A stretch of 64,000 nt of DNA, taken from NCBI RefSeq assembly GCF_905475395.1, contig NC_058337.1:93986368-94050367 (forward strand). The letters are read 5' to 3'. A model generated the notes under the pieces. That model searched no databases, was not told the origin of the DNA, and was given only the letters and a program-made list of their open reading frames with translations. Positions 35,201 through 46,206 of this stretch are shown in pieces. Origin of the DNA: Chrysoperla carnea (lineage: Eukaryota > Arthropoda > Insecta > Neuroptera > Chrysopidae). The translations under genes and the position numbers were made by a program. Position 1 is the first letter of the stretch. Every line of letters starts with the position of its first letter.

Positions 35201-38200
35201 GTTAAGGCGCTACGATACCACAAACAGACAGAGAGATACACATAGAGGTCAAACTTATAACAACTCTTTTTTTGGTTCGGGGGTTAAAAAACGGTTAAAT
35301 CCTCGAGCCATTTTATTTTTGGGAAAAGAAAAATTACCTTGCTGATAAATTTTCTCTTTTATAAATAGGACTACATATTTTTAGTGGCAGATTCTAATAC
35401 TTTCCCTCAAAAAGAATTTGTATCAAATTTTACTCATCTTAAAAAAAAATTTATAAAACGTCTACATAGATATGTTTTGTAACTAATTTTTACATATCTT
35501 CAACAATTTTTTCGAAAAGAGAAATGAAGCCCTTTTGTGCATTTGGTTTTTGGGATGTACATGTTTTGAAACAAACATTTACACAAAAATTTTGGAATTT
35601 TTTTTTAAAAGTGTTTATTTTAGTAATAGGGCATTGGCAATTGGGGCTTGACCTATGGGTCCGTAGGACCCATCTTGTAAACTGTTAGAGATAGAATAAG
35701 ATATTTAAAATTAAAAAATCTTCCTAATCAAAAAATAAACAACTTTTGTTTGAAACATTTTTTCGTAAACATCACTGTTTACTCGTGAGGGCACAAATTA
35801 GGCGTAAATAGTATAGTATGTATTATATGGGGATATCAGTCACGTATATGTAACATGTATGTATGTGTAATGTCATAGAGTAATCAACACTGTCTATGTA
35901 TGGTATTTTAACAATTAACTCAGTCAATTGTTTGTTTTCACTTGGTCTTTTTTTTTACTGAACCATTTTAATTCACGTTGAATAATTGCACATAGGTACG
36001 TTACTGTAACCAAAAATTTTAAGGAAGTATTTACTATTTTAGACGGTTTATATTTCGGAATTTCCTAACATAAAACTGTTTATATATAGCTATACATATT
36101 TTTTAATGAAATTAAAAGGAAATTTACTACACCTTAATTCGTAGAAATATTTTATTTAAAAATAACTGTAAAATGACTAAAAGAAAGTCATGTATTTTTT
36201 TTTTTCATATTTTTATTTTTCAAAATAATCATTTTATGTTGACTTTGAACTCTGTGTGACTCATTCACGTCTAATATTATTATAGTAGTATACTTGTGAC
36301 AAAGTTTATAGTATCATTTTTACAAACTCGGACAAACACCCGTCATCCTTGATAGAAAAAATACTTGTGTGTACGAGGCCTTAATATAAATGTACCTATT
36401 ACCTTAATTTAAGTATAGCTATTACGAGGATTAATTAAGTATGCCTAAATTTAAGTATACCTATTACCTACTATATTTGAGCTTTTTACCGAGACCAACT
36501 TTTTGAACTTTAAAGTTTGGCTTCGAACCGAATAGAACAATTTAATTGATTCGAATTTCTAATATACCATGCATATATGTAATATGCAAAGTATACTAAG
36601 TTTAGTCCCAAGTTTGTAACGCTTAAAAATATTAATGCTGTGAACAAAATTTTGGTATAGGTGTTTATAAAATGACCTAATTAGTCCATTTTCGGTTTTC
36701 TGTCCGTCTGTCTGCCGACACGATAACTCAAAAACGGAAAAAGATATCAAGCCGAATTTTTTACAGTGTACTCAGGACGTAAAAAGTGAGATCGAGTTCG
36801 TAAATGAGCAACGTAGGTCAATTGGGTCTTGGGTCCGTGGGACCCATTTTGTAAACCGTTAGATAAAACAAAAGTTTAAGTGTAAAAAATCTTCCTTATC
36901 AAAAAATAAACAACTTTTGTTTGAAACATTTTTTCGTAAACATCACTGTTTACCCGTGAGACGGAAATTCGGCGTAAATTTATAGTTTGTATTATATGAG
37001 ATATCATTTATGTATGTGCAATGTAATAGAGTAATCAATACTGTCTATGCATGGTATTTCAACAATTAACTCAGTCAGTTGTTTGTTTTCACTTGTTTTT
37101 GTTAAATATAAGTTATTTTAAATCAGAATTAAAAGATCGAACCACTTAAATTAAACTGTGTGCTTTAAAAACGTACTATGTTTTTTTTAAAGTAATTTAA
37201 TCCGAATTGTTTGGCTTTTTATGTAAAATATCATACCAGAAGTTGTATTATTGATACAATTACATTAATAGGACGACTTCATAATAAATGTATTGAATTC
37301 AGTCAAAAATTTATCTTTGAATTAGGTACAAATATTGTGCTCCGTGATCCATTGTGTCCCACCTTTCCCTACATCTTTAATCCTACATGCATCTTCTTTA
37401 TTCGTCTAAAATGTTAGAAATATGATTTTTATATTTAAATAAATAGTCAATGAATAATACAAATTATAAAATAACCTTCCTCAATTTATAACTAATAGAA
37501 TATAATATGTCTAGAGAATTTTAATTTATCTTTTGGAATACGCTTATTTTATAAAGAGGGTGGATTCTATTTTAACTGTTGACTATTTGTTAATAATCCG
37601 TTATTATGTGGATTATGTAGTAGCACTAATAAATATACAATTACTGTATTATTGTAAACAAGCCATAATGGATATGGACTTTAGGGGCCAGATGAATAAC
37701 TTTCTTATTGAGTGGCTACATTCTTTCTTCGTTTTATACATAAGAACGTCCTTAAAAACTCTTCTTACTTCATATATTTTATATAGCTAAGGAGATAGCT
37801 TACAATCGGTATACAATCTACAGACTTGTATGTCCATCTATACAATTATATTGATAAAATAGAGATTAATATGGTAACTACCTGAAATAAAACTCATGCA
37901 CGGAACGAATAGTTTTATATGTACTAAATTTTATTACAATTCACAAAATATTTCATAAGAAATTTCTGTGCTTAATCACTTAATTTAACACACAAGGATA
38001 TGATTAAATTTTTGATTTCGATGTTCGGTGTGAAAATAATACATTTTTATCAGAAAATTAAAAAACTTATATGATTTCATGTGTTTTATTTCAGAAATTT
38101 GTATTAAAATTTATTAATTTTTCTATACTTAATGCAAATCACGACTATATATAACCCTTTATAGTGAATAATACTACCTAAACTTAAGCGAAAATCATAA

Positions 38201-41200
38201 TCATGCATATGCCTTAATGCGAAAAATTCTGACATGGTAAATAATTGTAAAATATTAATAGGCATAATACTTCAGTAATCTCAAAACCTGAGGTATCACT
38301 GTGGTGCCTCCTAAAGCACATCCCCAAGATTGCGAATGTCTATCTAGAAGTCGAAATGTTTCTGCAGAAACTATAGAATCTGTAAGATCTGGCTCTTACA
38401 TCTGAAAATGCTGAAAGCTAAAATACAAAATAAAAAACCAAGAACTGTAAAAATTTGGTAATAAAGCCCAACTATTCCTACTTCTAATTAGAAGGGCTGT
38501 TTATAGAATACTTAAAAATAAAATTTTTGTAAAGTCCTGTATAGTCATTAACGACCTAAAATCTAAAATATATAAATTATGATTAACAATTGGGTCAACT
38601 TCTATAAAATTAAAGTTTCCATTGATTCTTTGATTGTATTTACAATAATTACCGGAAAAATCAATTTTAATGTGACATTTTAATTCAATGGTTTAATTTT
38701 TTTGCTGTATGACAAAAAAAAAAGTATTTTATAAACAGTCATATAATATACGTAAGGGAAGAAGAAAACATGAAGCATGTTGCCGACGTACGTTTCCTAA
38801 ATTTTTTATACAATAGTCACTATGGTTTAAAGTATGAAAATTATTATTATTTCTTAATTAAAATTTCTCATTTATTTTATTGTTCTAGATGTCATCGACC
38901 ACAAGATTCACTGTTCTCATGGGCATCAGAATTCGAAGATTTTACTGGATTCGTGAATTGGGCTTTCTTATTACTTAGTATAGGTGCATTACGATTACTT
39001 TTAGAAAATTTTATCAAGTAAGTGTACAATTTTTATTTTTCTAAATTAAAAAAATCTGGTAGCTCAAGGAAGAATGATTTTCTTCTCCGTGACTATTATT
39101 TCCCTTTCAATACTTAAACAAATCAACCTATTACGGGTTGCTGTGCAGTAACAAATGGCTAAGTAGTTATATGTCCACCAAATCTTTCTTTCAAGGATAG
39201 AATAAAAATATAAGTGGAAAAAGAAGTTTCATTCATGGATTCTTCAATCACATAAATTCTAGGACGCGGTTCTAGAGCTAACTGTATAACGATTACATGT
39301 TGAAAAGAGTACCTACAAGTACAATCGATGGATGTGATTCTATGTACATTAGCATGGGAACCATGCATGATTCAGTATGATGTACCATAGTTCACACATT
39401 ATGTTACATGGTTCACATGTTTTTAATAGTTGTTTAACATTTAAATTCTCACAAAAAATACATAATTCTTAAGAATAACAGTGCTATAAATAGAGACAAT
39501 TTCAATTATAATATTTTAATGTATAGCTTTAAAAAACACATAAGTGTAAATTTTGATTCTAGGTACTACACCTTACCTTAATTATTATACAGTAGAATCT
39601 CGATAACTTAAACCTCGGTAATTAATAAAAAAACCTCTGTTACTTCAAAAAATACTATGTTCCCTTCCCATCAGAGCCCAAAACCTCTATAACTTAAAAT
39701 ACGCAACCTCTATAACTTAAATAAATAATCTCTGTATAGGCCCTCAGTAACTACATAGAAACATGTACATACCTCTATATTAACTAGGGTACATAGAAAC
39801 ATGTACATACCTCTATATTAACCTTTACCTAACATAGACACTTGATAACTTAAAACCTCTATAACTTAAAATATTTTGTGTTTCCCTTGGACTTTTAACT
39901 TATCGAGATTCTACTGTATTACAATTTTAAAATACACGCCTCTCTCATTTAATCGGCAACATTTTTTGGATAACGTGTTTCTCTTTTAAGTGGTAAAATA
40001 TGTTCGGCCAAAAAATTCCCATTTATGTGGTAACATCGTATTGAACAATCCTGTATAACGAAATTGGTTCTTTTTTCATATAGGTATGGTATTCGAGTTG
40101 ATCCTATACAATGGTTTATTGTATTAACAGGAAAAGATGCTGGTGGTGCAGAACATCCATCAATAGTTCTTTTATTATGTAAATATATTAAATTAGTTAA
40201 TTTTATTGATTGATTCAATTTATCATTGTAAATTTCATTTATATTCACAGATACTACTGTTCCAATTGTTATCAGTTTAGTTATTGAAAAAGGATTGTCT
40301 ATTGTAAGTATTTTGAATACAGGGTTGCAAAAACTAATGCATTTTAAGAAGAAAATTCCTTTGTCGTTTTTCGATCAAAGAATAATTGAATTGTATTTAT
40401 AACTCATGTGAAAAGCGCTTAGTGAGATAGTCCTCTAAACAGTAATTGTGTTAGTATAGGAAATTTGTCAATGAACCCGAACTTTCTGCCGCGTGGAAAT
40501 AAGCTCCTGAGTTGAAATGGAGCATTTTCTCTCATTAATGGAAGAGCGGTCATTTTCGGGAAAGTGGGGAAGGAGGAAATAAAACTAGTAAAAATTGATA
40601 AAAATAAGGGTTAGATGGTTTAATTGCTTTTTTTCGGGAAGGGTAGGGGGGATATGTCTGCTAGCTTTACGTTACATTTGTGCGGTCGTTAGGGAATTTA
40701 TTTGGCAAGGAGCAGAAATTTTTACTCATTTTATTTCCCCCTTCTCCTTTATCTCCATAATGGCGGCTCTAAGATATACATAGAGAAAATGCTCCACATC
40801 GATTCGAGGGCTTATTTGCCAAGCGGCAGAAAGTTAGGGCTCATGGATTTTTGTACGTGCCATATCCTAGAATAATGTTTGCAATATAATTTTATTTTTG
40901 AATTAATTTTTTTAGGAATTAGTTCCTAGTGGACCAGGTGCTGTAGCTCATGTTATTAATTTATGTGCCTTAGTTATGATGCCAGTGGTTGTCATAAATT
41001 TAAAAGCACATGCATTTAGTTTGAGTAAGTAAATCCAACTATTCCAGGTAGAATAAAAAATGTGATTTTATAATAATATTGTTATTAATTGTTTTTTAGT
41101 TGGAGCCACGACAGTCTGTATGATATATAGTGTTCTGTTTTTAAAATTATGGTCATACGTACAAGTAAATAGTTGGTGCCGTGCTGCACAAAAAGCAAAG

Positions 41201-44200
41201 AAGTATCGTCCAGGCGGATTACGTAGACAGTCACTTTCAGTTAGTAGTATCCGTAAGTCATATTATTTTAATCGATGTAATTAGCAGAACAATTAGCCTA
41301 CAAAGCTCACGCGTACAGATCTGAGCTATATAAATTTTTCAAGTTTACCACAATATTCAAATCAATTATTTCTCAACTATAAAGTAGCTATCATCAGTTA
41401 TTATGTATTATCCTCCGTAGAGAAAAGTTTCGCATTCTCAACTGTGTTTGGTAATTGAAAGAAAACAAAAAAGCTTTTACTAAAACGTTCGAAACTCGAA
41501 CTGTAAAACTTCCTTTGACAATGCGTAGCTTGGTGACAAAAGGTCGAGCAAGAATGCGTCGTAATAACTCATTTAGCAGAGAATTGCAAAAGCTTTCAAG
41601 TGCACATATTGAATTTCTTGTAAAATATTTTTTGATTGTACGCTTTCAAGGTTCATAAAAAATTATAAGATAATTTTTCTCATCCTTCCAACGCTCGATA
41701 CAAAGCGATAGGGGATGATCAAAATTGTTCACCTCTGCGTTCAAAAAGTACAAGTTTTCTAATTATTAACGATAAACGATTAATGAGACCATTATATTCG
41801 AAAACACAGCTGTTTGAAATGTCGTAAAAGTTTGAATTTTTTTAAAAGAATCGTTTTTCTCGATTGCAATTGTGTTTGTTTACGAATTTGGGATCAGTTC
41901 TCTTTTTATACTCGATCTTCCGCTCTAGGACAAATAAATAATTGTTGATTGAATTAACTTATCGCACTCTAAATTAATATTTGCGTGCGTCAGGTAAATT
42001 TAACGCCCACAATGAACAATTGCCGCGTTTGTAAAAAAAAATTATTGAAGTGTTTCCAATACTATCTTGAAATTTTCTTTGGAAAGTTACATATTTTTCC
42101 TTCAAGAAAAGATCAAAACTTGTATGATTAAGTAATTTCATAATAAAAATAATAAATTCGTATAGTTCTGCTAATTTTATAAACATGCTTTATTATTTCG
42201 ATTTACGAAAATAAAATGGTATTTTATTTATTTTAGATAGTAAAGTAGATGGTAATAAAGAAAAATTATCCGATTCAGAAGATGAAACAAATTCAGAAGT
42301 GTCATTAGTTCAATATCCAGATAATTTGACGTTAAAAGACATTTTTTATTTTTGTTTAGCACCAACGTTATGTTATGAATTAAATTTCCCAAAAACAAAT
42401 CGTATACGTAAACGATTTTTAATTAAACGTATTATTGAGGTTTTGTTTGGTTTTCAAGTAATACTTGCTGTTTTGCAACAATATATGGTACCTTCTATTA
42501 AAAACTCATTAGAATCCTTTTCTAATATGGAATTTACAAAAGCAACAGAACGACTATTAAAACTTTCAGTAAGTTCTTTTACAAATTAAATATTTGAATA
42601 TGTTTGCGTTTTCACGATAAATCATTGCAAGTTATATCCCAGGAAAATCAAACTTCAAAAAATACAAATGAAAAAATTCAAAATATTATAACTTTATTGA
42701 TTATGCCCATTATACTTTAGAGATGTCAAGTTCTATTCATAAAATACAAAATTGTTACGCAAGTGTGGCATGGGAAATGGATACAATACAAGAAAACGTG
42801 TCGTTCGCAGTTTGTTGTAAATTTTATTTAAATTTTTGTCTAAGGGCGGGTATAGAAATTGTAACATTATTTATACAATGAGTGCAGAAAACATGGTGAA
42901 ACTTAACGAGGGGTAGCGGTTAAAAAAGACGAAATTTTACGTGATGTATTTTATGAATAGCTCCTTATAAAAAATGCTTTTCATTTTTCGTAAAACTGAT
43001 TTTTTCCTAGAAAATGGGTGGCGAGCGTGAATATGGAATTTTTGGTTTATTAATATATTAAGGCCCTATTTAATTACATAGTCTGCTTCTAGAGTGAAAC
43101 CATCTTTCCAGTGCGCTCTGATAATGTATTTTTATAGAATGATTAGTTTAACGGTTTAGTTTTGGCCATCATATTTTTTTTTGGAGCCATTTCTCTTACC
43201 GCTGAGAATTTTTTTGGAGGATTGCGAAGAATTAATAGTCGTTGGGGGCCAATTAATCGATTTACCATCGCATCGTTGCGATAAATATATGACACGGTGC
43301 ATATTTTCTTGGTGAAACTGCAAACGAAAGCATAACGCTATATATTATTCGCTATTTATGGTTTTACTCTTTTAAAAAAGGTCTTTATACAACGAAACAC
43401 ATTCCAAAATATGGACGTCATAACCTTGCTAGTCGTCTATTGTGTTTTTGGTCGCTTTAGTTTATTTTCATCTTTGTCTGCACACTCAGATGCTGTTTTT
43501 ATCAATTGTGAACTAAAAAGGTCATCACTTTGTACAGGAATTACGATACTCAAAATGCCATGTAAACGGTCTATTGATGTCTTTATTATGTCTGATATTT
43601 TACGGACTTTACGAGTGTTCAAAACGGTTTTTTGGATTTTTTTAAAATGTTTTTCGACGTAACAGAATAATGGCCGAAAATACAGTTAAATTTTATGGAC
43701 AAAAATATCTCCGGGTCCATTTTTCTTTCTTTTAATTTTTTAGTATTCCACTTATCTAATTTCAATAATTTTTTTTTTCAGATTCCAAATCATTTAGCCT
43801 GGTTATGTTTCTTTTACATTATATTCCATTCATTTTTAAATTTAGTTGGTGAAATAATGCATTTTGCTGATAGAAAATTTTATTGCGATTGGTGGAATGC
43901 AAATAATATTGACACATTTTGGCGTTCATGGAATATGCCTGTGCATCGTTGGGCAGTACGTCACGTTTATATACCAATTGTTGATCGTGGTTATAATCGA
44001 ATGCTAGCTAGTACTACTGTATTCTTTATTTCTGCATTTTTCCACGAATATTTGGTAAGTTTAAATACAAATCATTCGGTTATTTAAAGACACTCATTCA
44101 ATAACATGTATGGTTTACATTTTTTTACTCGTGGCGCTGACATCTTTGCGTTAAAATTTAATACCCCCCAAAGACATTGATATTTATTTGCAAAGAATTT

Positions 44201-44516
44201 TATATAAGTTGAGGCAGTTAATAATAATTTTTAGTTTTTTATATGCTATTGTCGTTGATTTTTAATGTTTTTCCATTTACAGGTTAGCATTCCATTACAA
44301 ACATATAAAATTTGGGCATTTACTGGAATGATGGGTCAAATTCCATTATCATTTTTTTCACGTTTTGTTGAAAAGAAATTTGGACCGCGTATGGGTAATC
44401 TTGTTGTATGGTCATCTTTGATAATTGGACAACCCTTATGTATTATGATGTATTATCACGATTATGTGATTACGCATTATCGTAAAGAACTCTGGGAAAG
44501 TTTCAGTCACGTGTAA
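26211..44516 (+). CDS. DGAT1: Diacylglycerol O-acyltransferase 1 (9 exons)
   Basis: Exons: 26211-26344, 38889-39017, 40084-40178, 40251-40303, 40916-41024, 41100-41252, 42237-42568, 43782-44054 and 44283-44516. All introns are GT/AG and phases agree throughout, giving 503 residues (human DGAT1 has 488). This MBOAT-family ER membrane enzyme joins diacylglycerol and acyl-CoA to make triacylglycerol. Landmarks: basic N-tail HRRAKSVARAED (18-29); CHRPQDSLFSW, the conserved entry to the first membrane segment; FYCDWWN (368-374), the FYxDWWN acyl-CoA motif; HRWAVRHVY (390-398); and FHEYL with the expected catalytic His423. The C-tail ends SFSHV. Exon 1 was found by continuing the frame: its final CC joins A at 38889 to make CCA, giving DKP|CHRPQ. 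Drosophila calls this gene midway. A poly(A) signal AATAAA lies at 45294. Confidence 0.95.
29632..30140 (-). mobile_element. Non-autonomous Helitron-like element
   Basis: On the minus strand the element begins TCCCTATATATTATAAATG and ends GCGGGCGGGTATCAAGCTAG, that is TC at 5' and CTAG at 3', with A before and T after, as Helitron insertions require. Its first 130 bp closely match 55130-55609 (GCATGTTTGTTTGTTAC, TTTCACGC, GAAACTGTACAG). An internal palindrome at 29831-29967 has arms of about 60 bp. Non-coding. Confidence 0.7.
29831..29967. repeat. 60-bp-arm palindrome inside the Helitron-like element
   Basis: The arm GACATTTACTATTTTAAATT running to GATGATC is matched in reverse by GATCATCATTTC...TTAAAACAGTAAATGTC with few mismatches and a spacer of about 18 nt. 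The plus-strand Helitron-like copy contains a related TTTCTGTAAAAAT piece, so the palindrome belongs to the family rather than to the host. Confidence 0.75.
30600..30860 (+). repeat. Dispersed-repeat-like segment
   Basis: The wording TACGCTTCAAAAACTCAAAA, then CTGCATCGATTCAGCTAAAA and ACACGATATACCACCCA, is typical of short non-autonomous insect repeats that I cannot place in a superfamily. TGGGGATGAACAATC occurs twice (30731 and 30844). No ends were found. Confidence 0.35.
32219..32672 (-). repeat. GGAC-core dispersed repeat, internally deleted
   Basis: Minus-strand copy from TATACCATGTGTATGG, the family 3' end. The core here reads TGTC on the plus strand (four units at 32354-32372). The copy runs to a shortened 5' end with TTTGTTTGTTTTCCC. 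It keeps the empty site AACGCTTAAAAAT. Confidence 0.75.
34316..34345. repeat. Perfect 13-bp hairpin
   Basis: ATACTATACTATA (34316-34328) and TATAGTATAGTAT (34333-34345) are exact complements with a TACC loop. The arms themselves repeat ACTAT, so it may have arisen by slippage. Confidence 0.65.
35150..35290 (+). repeat. Conserved mobile-element tail
   Basis: The run AAAATCGGTTCATCCGTTAA, GGCGCTACGATACCACA, GACAGAGAGATACAC, TCAAACTTATAACAACTCTT and finally GGTTCGGGGGTTAAAAA matches wording that recurs at the end of short insect repeats. From memory I cannot say whether the parent is a Helitron or another class. Single copy here. Confidence 0.35.
35641..35945 (-). repeat. GGAC-family repeat, 5' half
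   Basis: Starts at TTGACCTATGGGTCCGTAGG and runs to CAATTGTTTGTTTTCACTTG. It covers the 5' half of the family on the minus strand; the GGAC core and 3' end are absent. Confidence 0.7.
36563..37096 (-). repeat. GGAC-core dispersed repeat, near full-length
   Basis: Minus-strand copy from TATACCATGCATATATG to GTTTGTTTTCACTTG. The core is shortened to TGTCCGTCTGTCTG. It lies about 600 bp from the half copy at 35641 in the same orientation. Confidence 0.8.
37722..37800 (+). repeat. Short dispersed repeat, copy 1
   Basis: GTTTTATACATAAGAACGTC through AAAAACTCTTCTTACTTCAT to TATATTTTATA recurs at 61627-61700 with only a few differences. The flanks are unrelated, so the shared unit is about 70 bp. 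Class unknown. Confidence 0.6.
39018..40083 (+). other. DGAT1: Intron 2 of DGAT1
   Basis: Apart from the pogo-like MITE at 39590-39916, nothing is recognised. The minus-strand frame at 39159-39368 has no family resemblance and is taken as chance. Confidence 0.6.
39590..39916. mobile_element. pogo/Tigger-like MITE with TA duplication
   Basis: The terminal repeats CAGTAGAATCTCGATAA are identical at both ends (the right end inverted) and are flanked by TA at 39588-39589 and 39917-39918. CAGT(A/G)GAA(T/C)CTCGATAA is the pogo/Tigger terminal wording. The element is 327 bp and non-coding. Inside are repeated ACCTCTATAACTTAAA units and an exact 32-bp direct duplication (39753-39784 and 39791-39822). 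Confidence 0.85.
40469..40846. mobile_element. MITE with terminal repeats of about 75 bp in DGAT1 intron 4
   Basis: The left end CAATGAACCCGAACTTTCTG, then GGAAATAAGC and TGGAGCATTTTCTCT, is mirrored on the right (inverted CCATGAGCCCTAACTTTCTG and so on) over about 75 bp. The flanks AAATTTGT (40461-40468) and ATTTTTGT (40847-40854) agree at 6 of 8 positions, a possible eroded hAT-type duplication. The interior has G-rich and C-rich tracts. Confidence 0.75.
41253..42236 (+). other. DGAT1: Intron 6 of DGAT1
   Basis: A 984-bp AT-rich intron. I see no repeat ends or exon signals in it; the small frames at 41455 and 41974 look accidental. Confidence 0.6.
42569..43781 (+). other. DGAT1: Intron 7 of DGAT1
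   Basis: A 1.2 kb intron. The part at 43411-43660 is less AT-rich and open on both strands (83 and 61 codons), which might be a decayed transposon exon, but neither translation resembles a family I know. The rest shows nothing supportable. Confidence 0.5.
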
Positions 44517-45859
44517 TTTATAAAAATATTGGCCATAATTACTTCGTATATATATAGATTTTCATTATTAAAAAGCTTTAATAGCTTAATTTTATTCATG
44601 TGCTATATAATTTCTACCTTGCCATGTTTAGTTACAATCAGAATTTTTTTCTATTTTGTTGAATATAAACGAATCTTGAATATTATGCTAGATAGACAAG
44701 GTGTGGGCAATCTTTACGTTTCTCGAGTCGGAAGACATTTTACCTTTTTTTCCATTGGAGAACATTTGTATAAGTAGTTTCGAGTATCTGCGTACACATC
44801 ACGCAAAAGCTATTCAAAATATATTTTATAATCATTTCCTGTCTTAGAGGCAATTAGACCACACAGCCTTATTGCTTTCCATTTCTAAAACTACTGGGTA
44901 TCTTAAAGACCTTTTAAAAACATTTTAATTTGTTCAAATGTGTGCATTAAATTTGTACATACTGAATCTACGATACCCATATGTATTTGTTCAAATGTAC
45001 AAGTTTTTGTAGGCCCACAGTGTTTACAAATATAAAAATTTCGATCGAGAAAAATAGCCTCCTTGTTTTTCGTTTAGAAAAAATTGATTTAAAAGAGAGG
45101 AAGGCTTATTCTAAATGACAATGGGTAACTTAGACTTTACCAATCTATTTTTCTGATTGTAAGCTAAAACTCGTAATATGACAATTTGTAAATTTCTCTA
45201 TTAGTATAAGATTTCGAAGTAAGTATATAATAATATTCTATTGTCCATAAATTATGATTCAACTTCGATACATTTTCTAATTTTCCATCGTGCAATAAAA
45301 TATTATTTTAAAAGACTGGTAGAGTTAATAAATTTAAGTATATTTGTAAAAAAGTATATAATATTTTTATAAATTACAATAAAAATTTGTCTGGAATACA
45401 TTATGCACATTTTTATATAATGGCCCATATTAATTGGGTATATTATGCAAGCATTTATATAAGTATTTTTAAGTGTTATATTTTGTATAGATATCTCATA
45501 TTTTTTGAAAATTTGTAAATAAATAATTTTAGTAATGTTTATAAAATTTGTTTGTTTTTTAATTATTATTAAGCTTCTAGACGAAATTAATTAGACTAAA
45601 AAAATTCCATGTACGAATTTAAGTTAAGGTAAATAAATTATTATAAAATACGTATCGACCAAACGGAGAGGGAGAGTTACGATGCTATTTGTTACAGTAA
45701 AAAAATTTCACGTAAAGCAAATGAATTTTTTTTCTACAAAATTTGTTTCAAGTATAAATTTTTCGCATCCTTGAGGAAGTACAGCCGACGTTTTTTACTA
45801 CAGTAAGACCCATGCCAATCACAGTGCTCTAAGGCGAATTTTTACTCTTAGTGTTTAAG

Positions 45860-46206
45860 TTGAAAGAAGAAATGCAACTAGAATATGTTGATGTTTTAGC
45901 AAATAATGAAACAATTAATAAGTTTGATCCGTAAGAAATATCTGAGATGCCAGTGAAGAAAGCCAAACAGAAAATAAAAAGAAATTTTAATGAAATTGAA
46001 AATGACAATTTTTTTTAACGAAAGGTGATATCCTGACTAGACCAACCGATGAGTATCAAATTTTTGGAGATTTTGTCGGTTGTGAATTAAGAAACATACA
46101 ATCTCGATATCTCCAAAGGAAATTAAAACTTGCTATTCAACGAGAAATATTAAAATTTTCTGAACTGGATGATAAATTCAACACAAATACTTTCGTTGCA
46201 ACATAG
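45860..46206 (+). pseudogene. Decayed coding remnant, MADF/BESS- or Myb-like tail
   Basis: One frame reads TRPTDEYQIFGDFVGCELRN, then IQSRYLQRKLKLAIQREILK, then a stop at 46204-46206. The layout (acidic DEYxxFGxFVxxxLRN, then a basic helix of about 20 residues) resembles the C-terminal segments that follow MADF or Myb/SANT-like domains, in host proteins or in transposon accessory proteins. Upstream, another frame gives MQLEYVDVLANNETINKFDP before a stop. Frames change and no intact start remains. The family assignment is a guess from wording. Confidence 0.35.

Larger units (their letters stand above)
26345..38888 (+). other. DGAT1: Intron 1 of DGAT1 (12.5 kb)
   Basis: Donor GTACGT, acceptor TGTTCTAG. 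It carries a Helitron-like element (29632-30140), two GGAC-family copies plus one partial (32219-32672, 35641-35945, 36563-37096), Helitron-like tails near 34400-34620 and 35150-35290, a perfect hairpin (34316-34345), an imperfect inverted repeat near 33480-33700 and half of a two-copy short repeat (37722-37800). The remainder, including 26350-29600 and 30900-32200, is AT-rich with no supported exon. Length alone suggests it may hold regulatory elements, but none can be named. Confidence 0.8.

Noticed and set aside
43411-43662. Open frames on both strands in DGAT1 intron 7
   Set aside because: Neither product resembles a known family, and the DGAT1 exons on each side join in phase without them.
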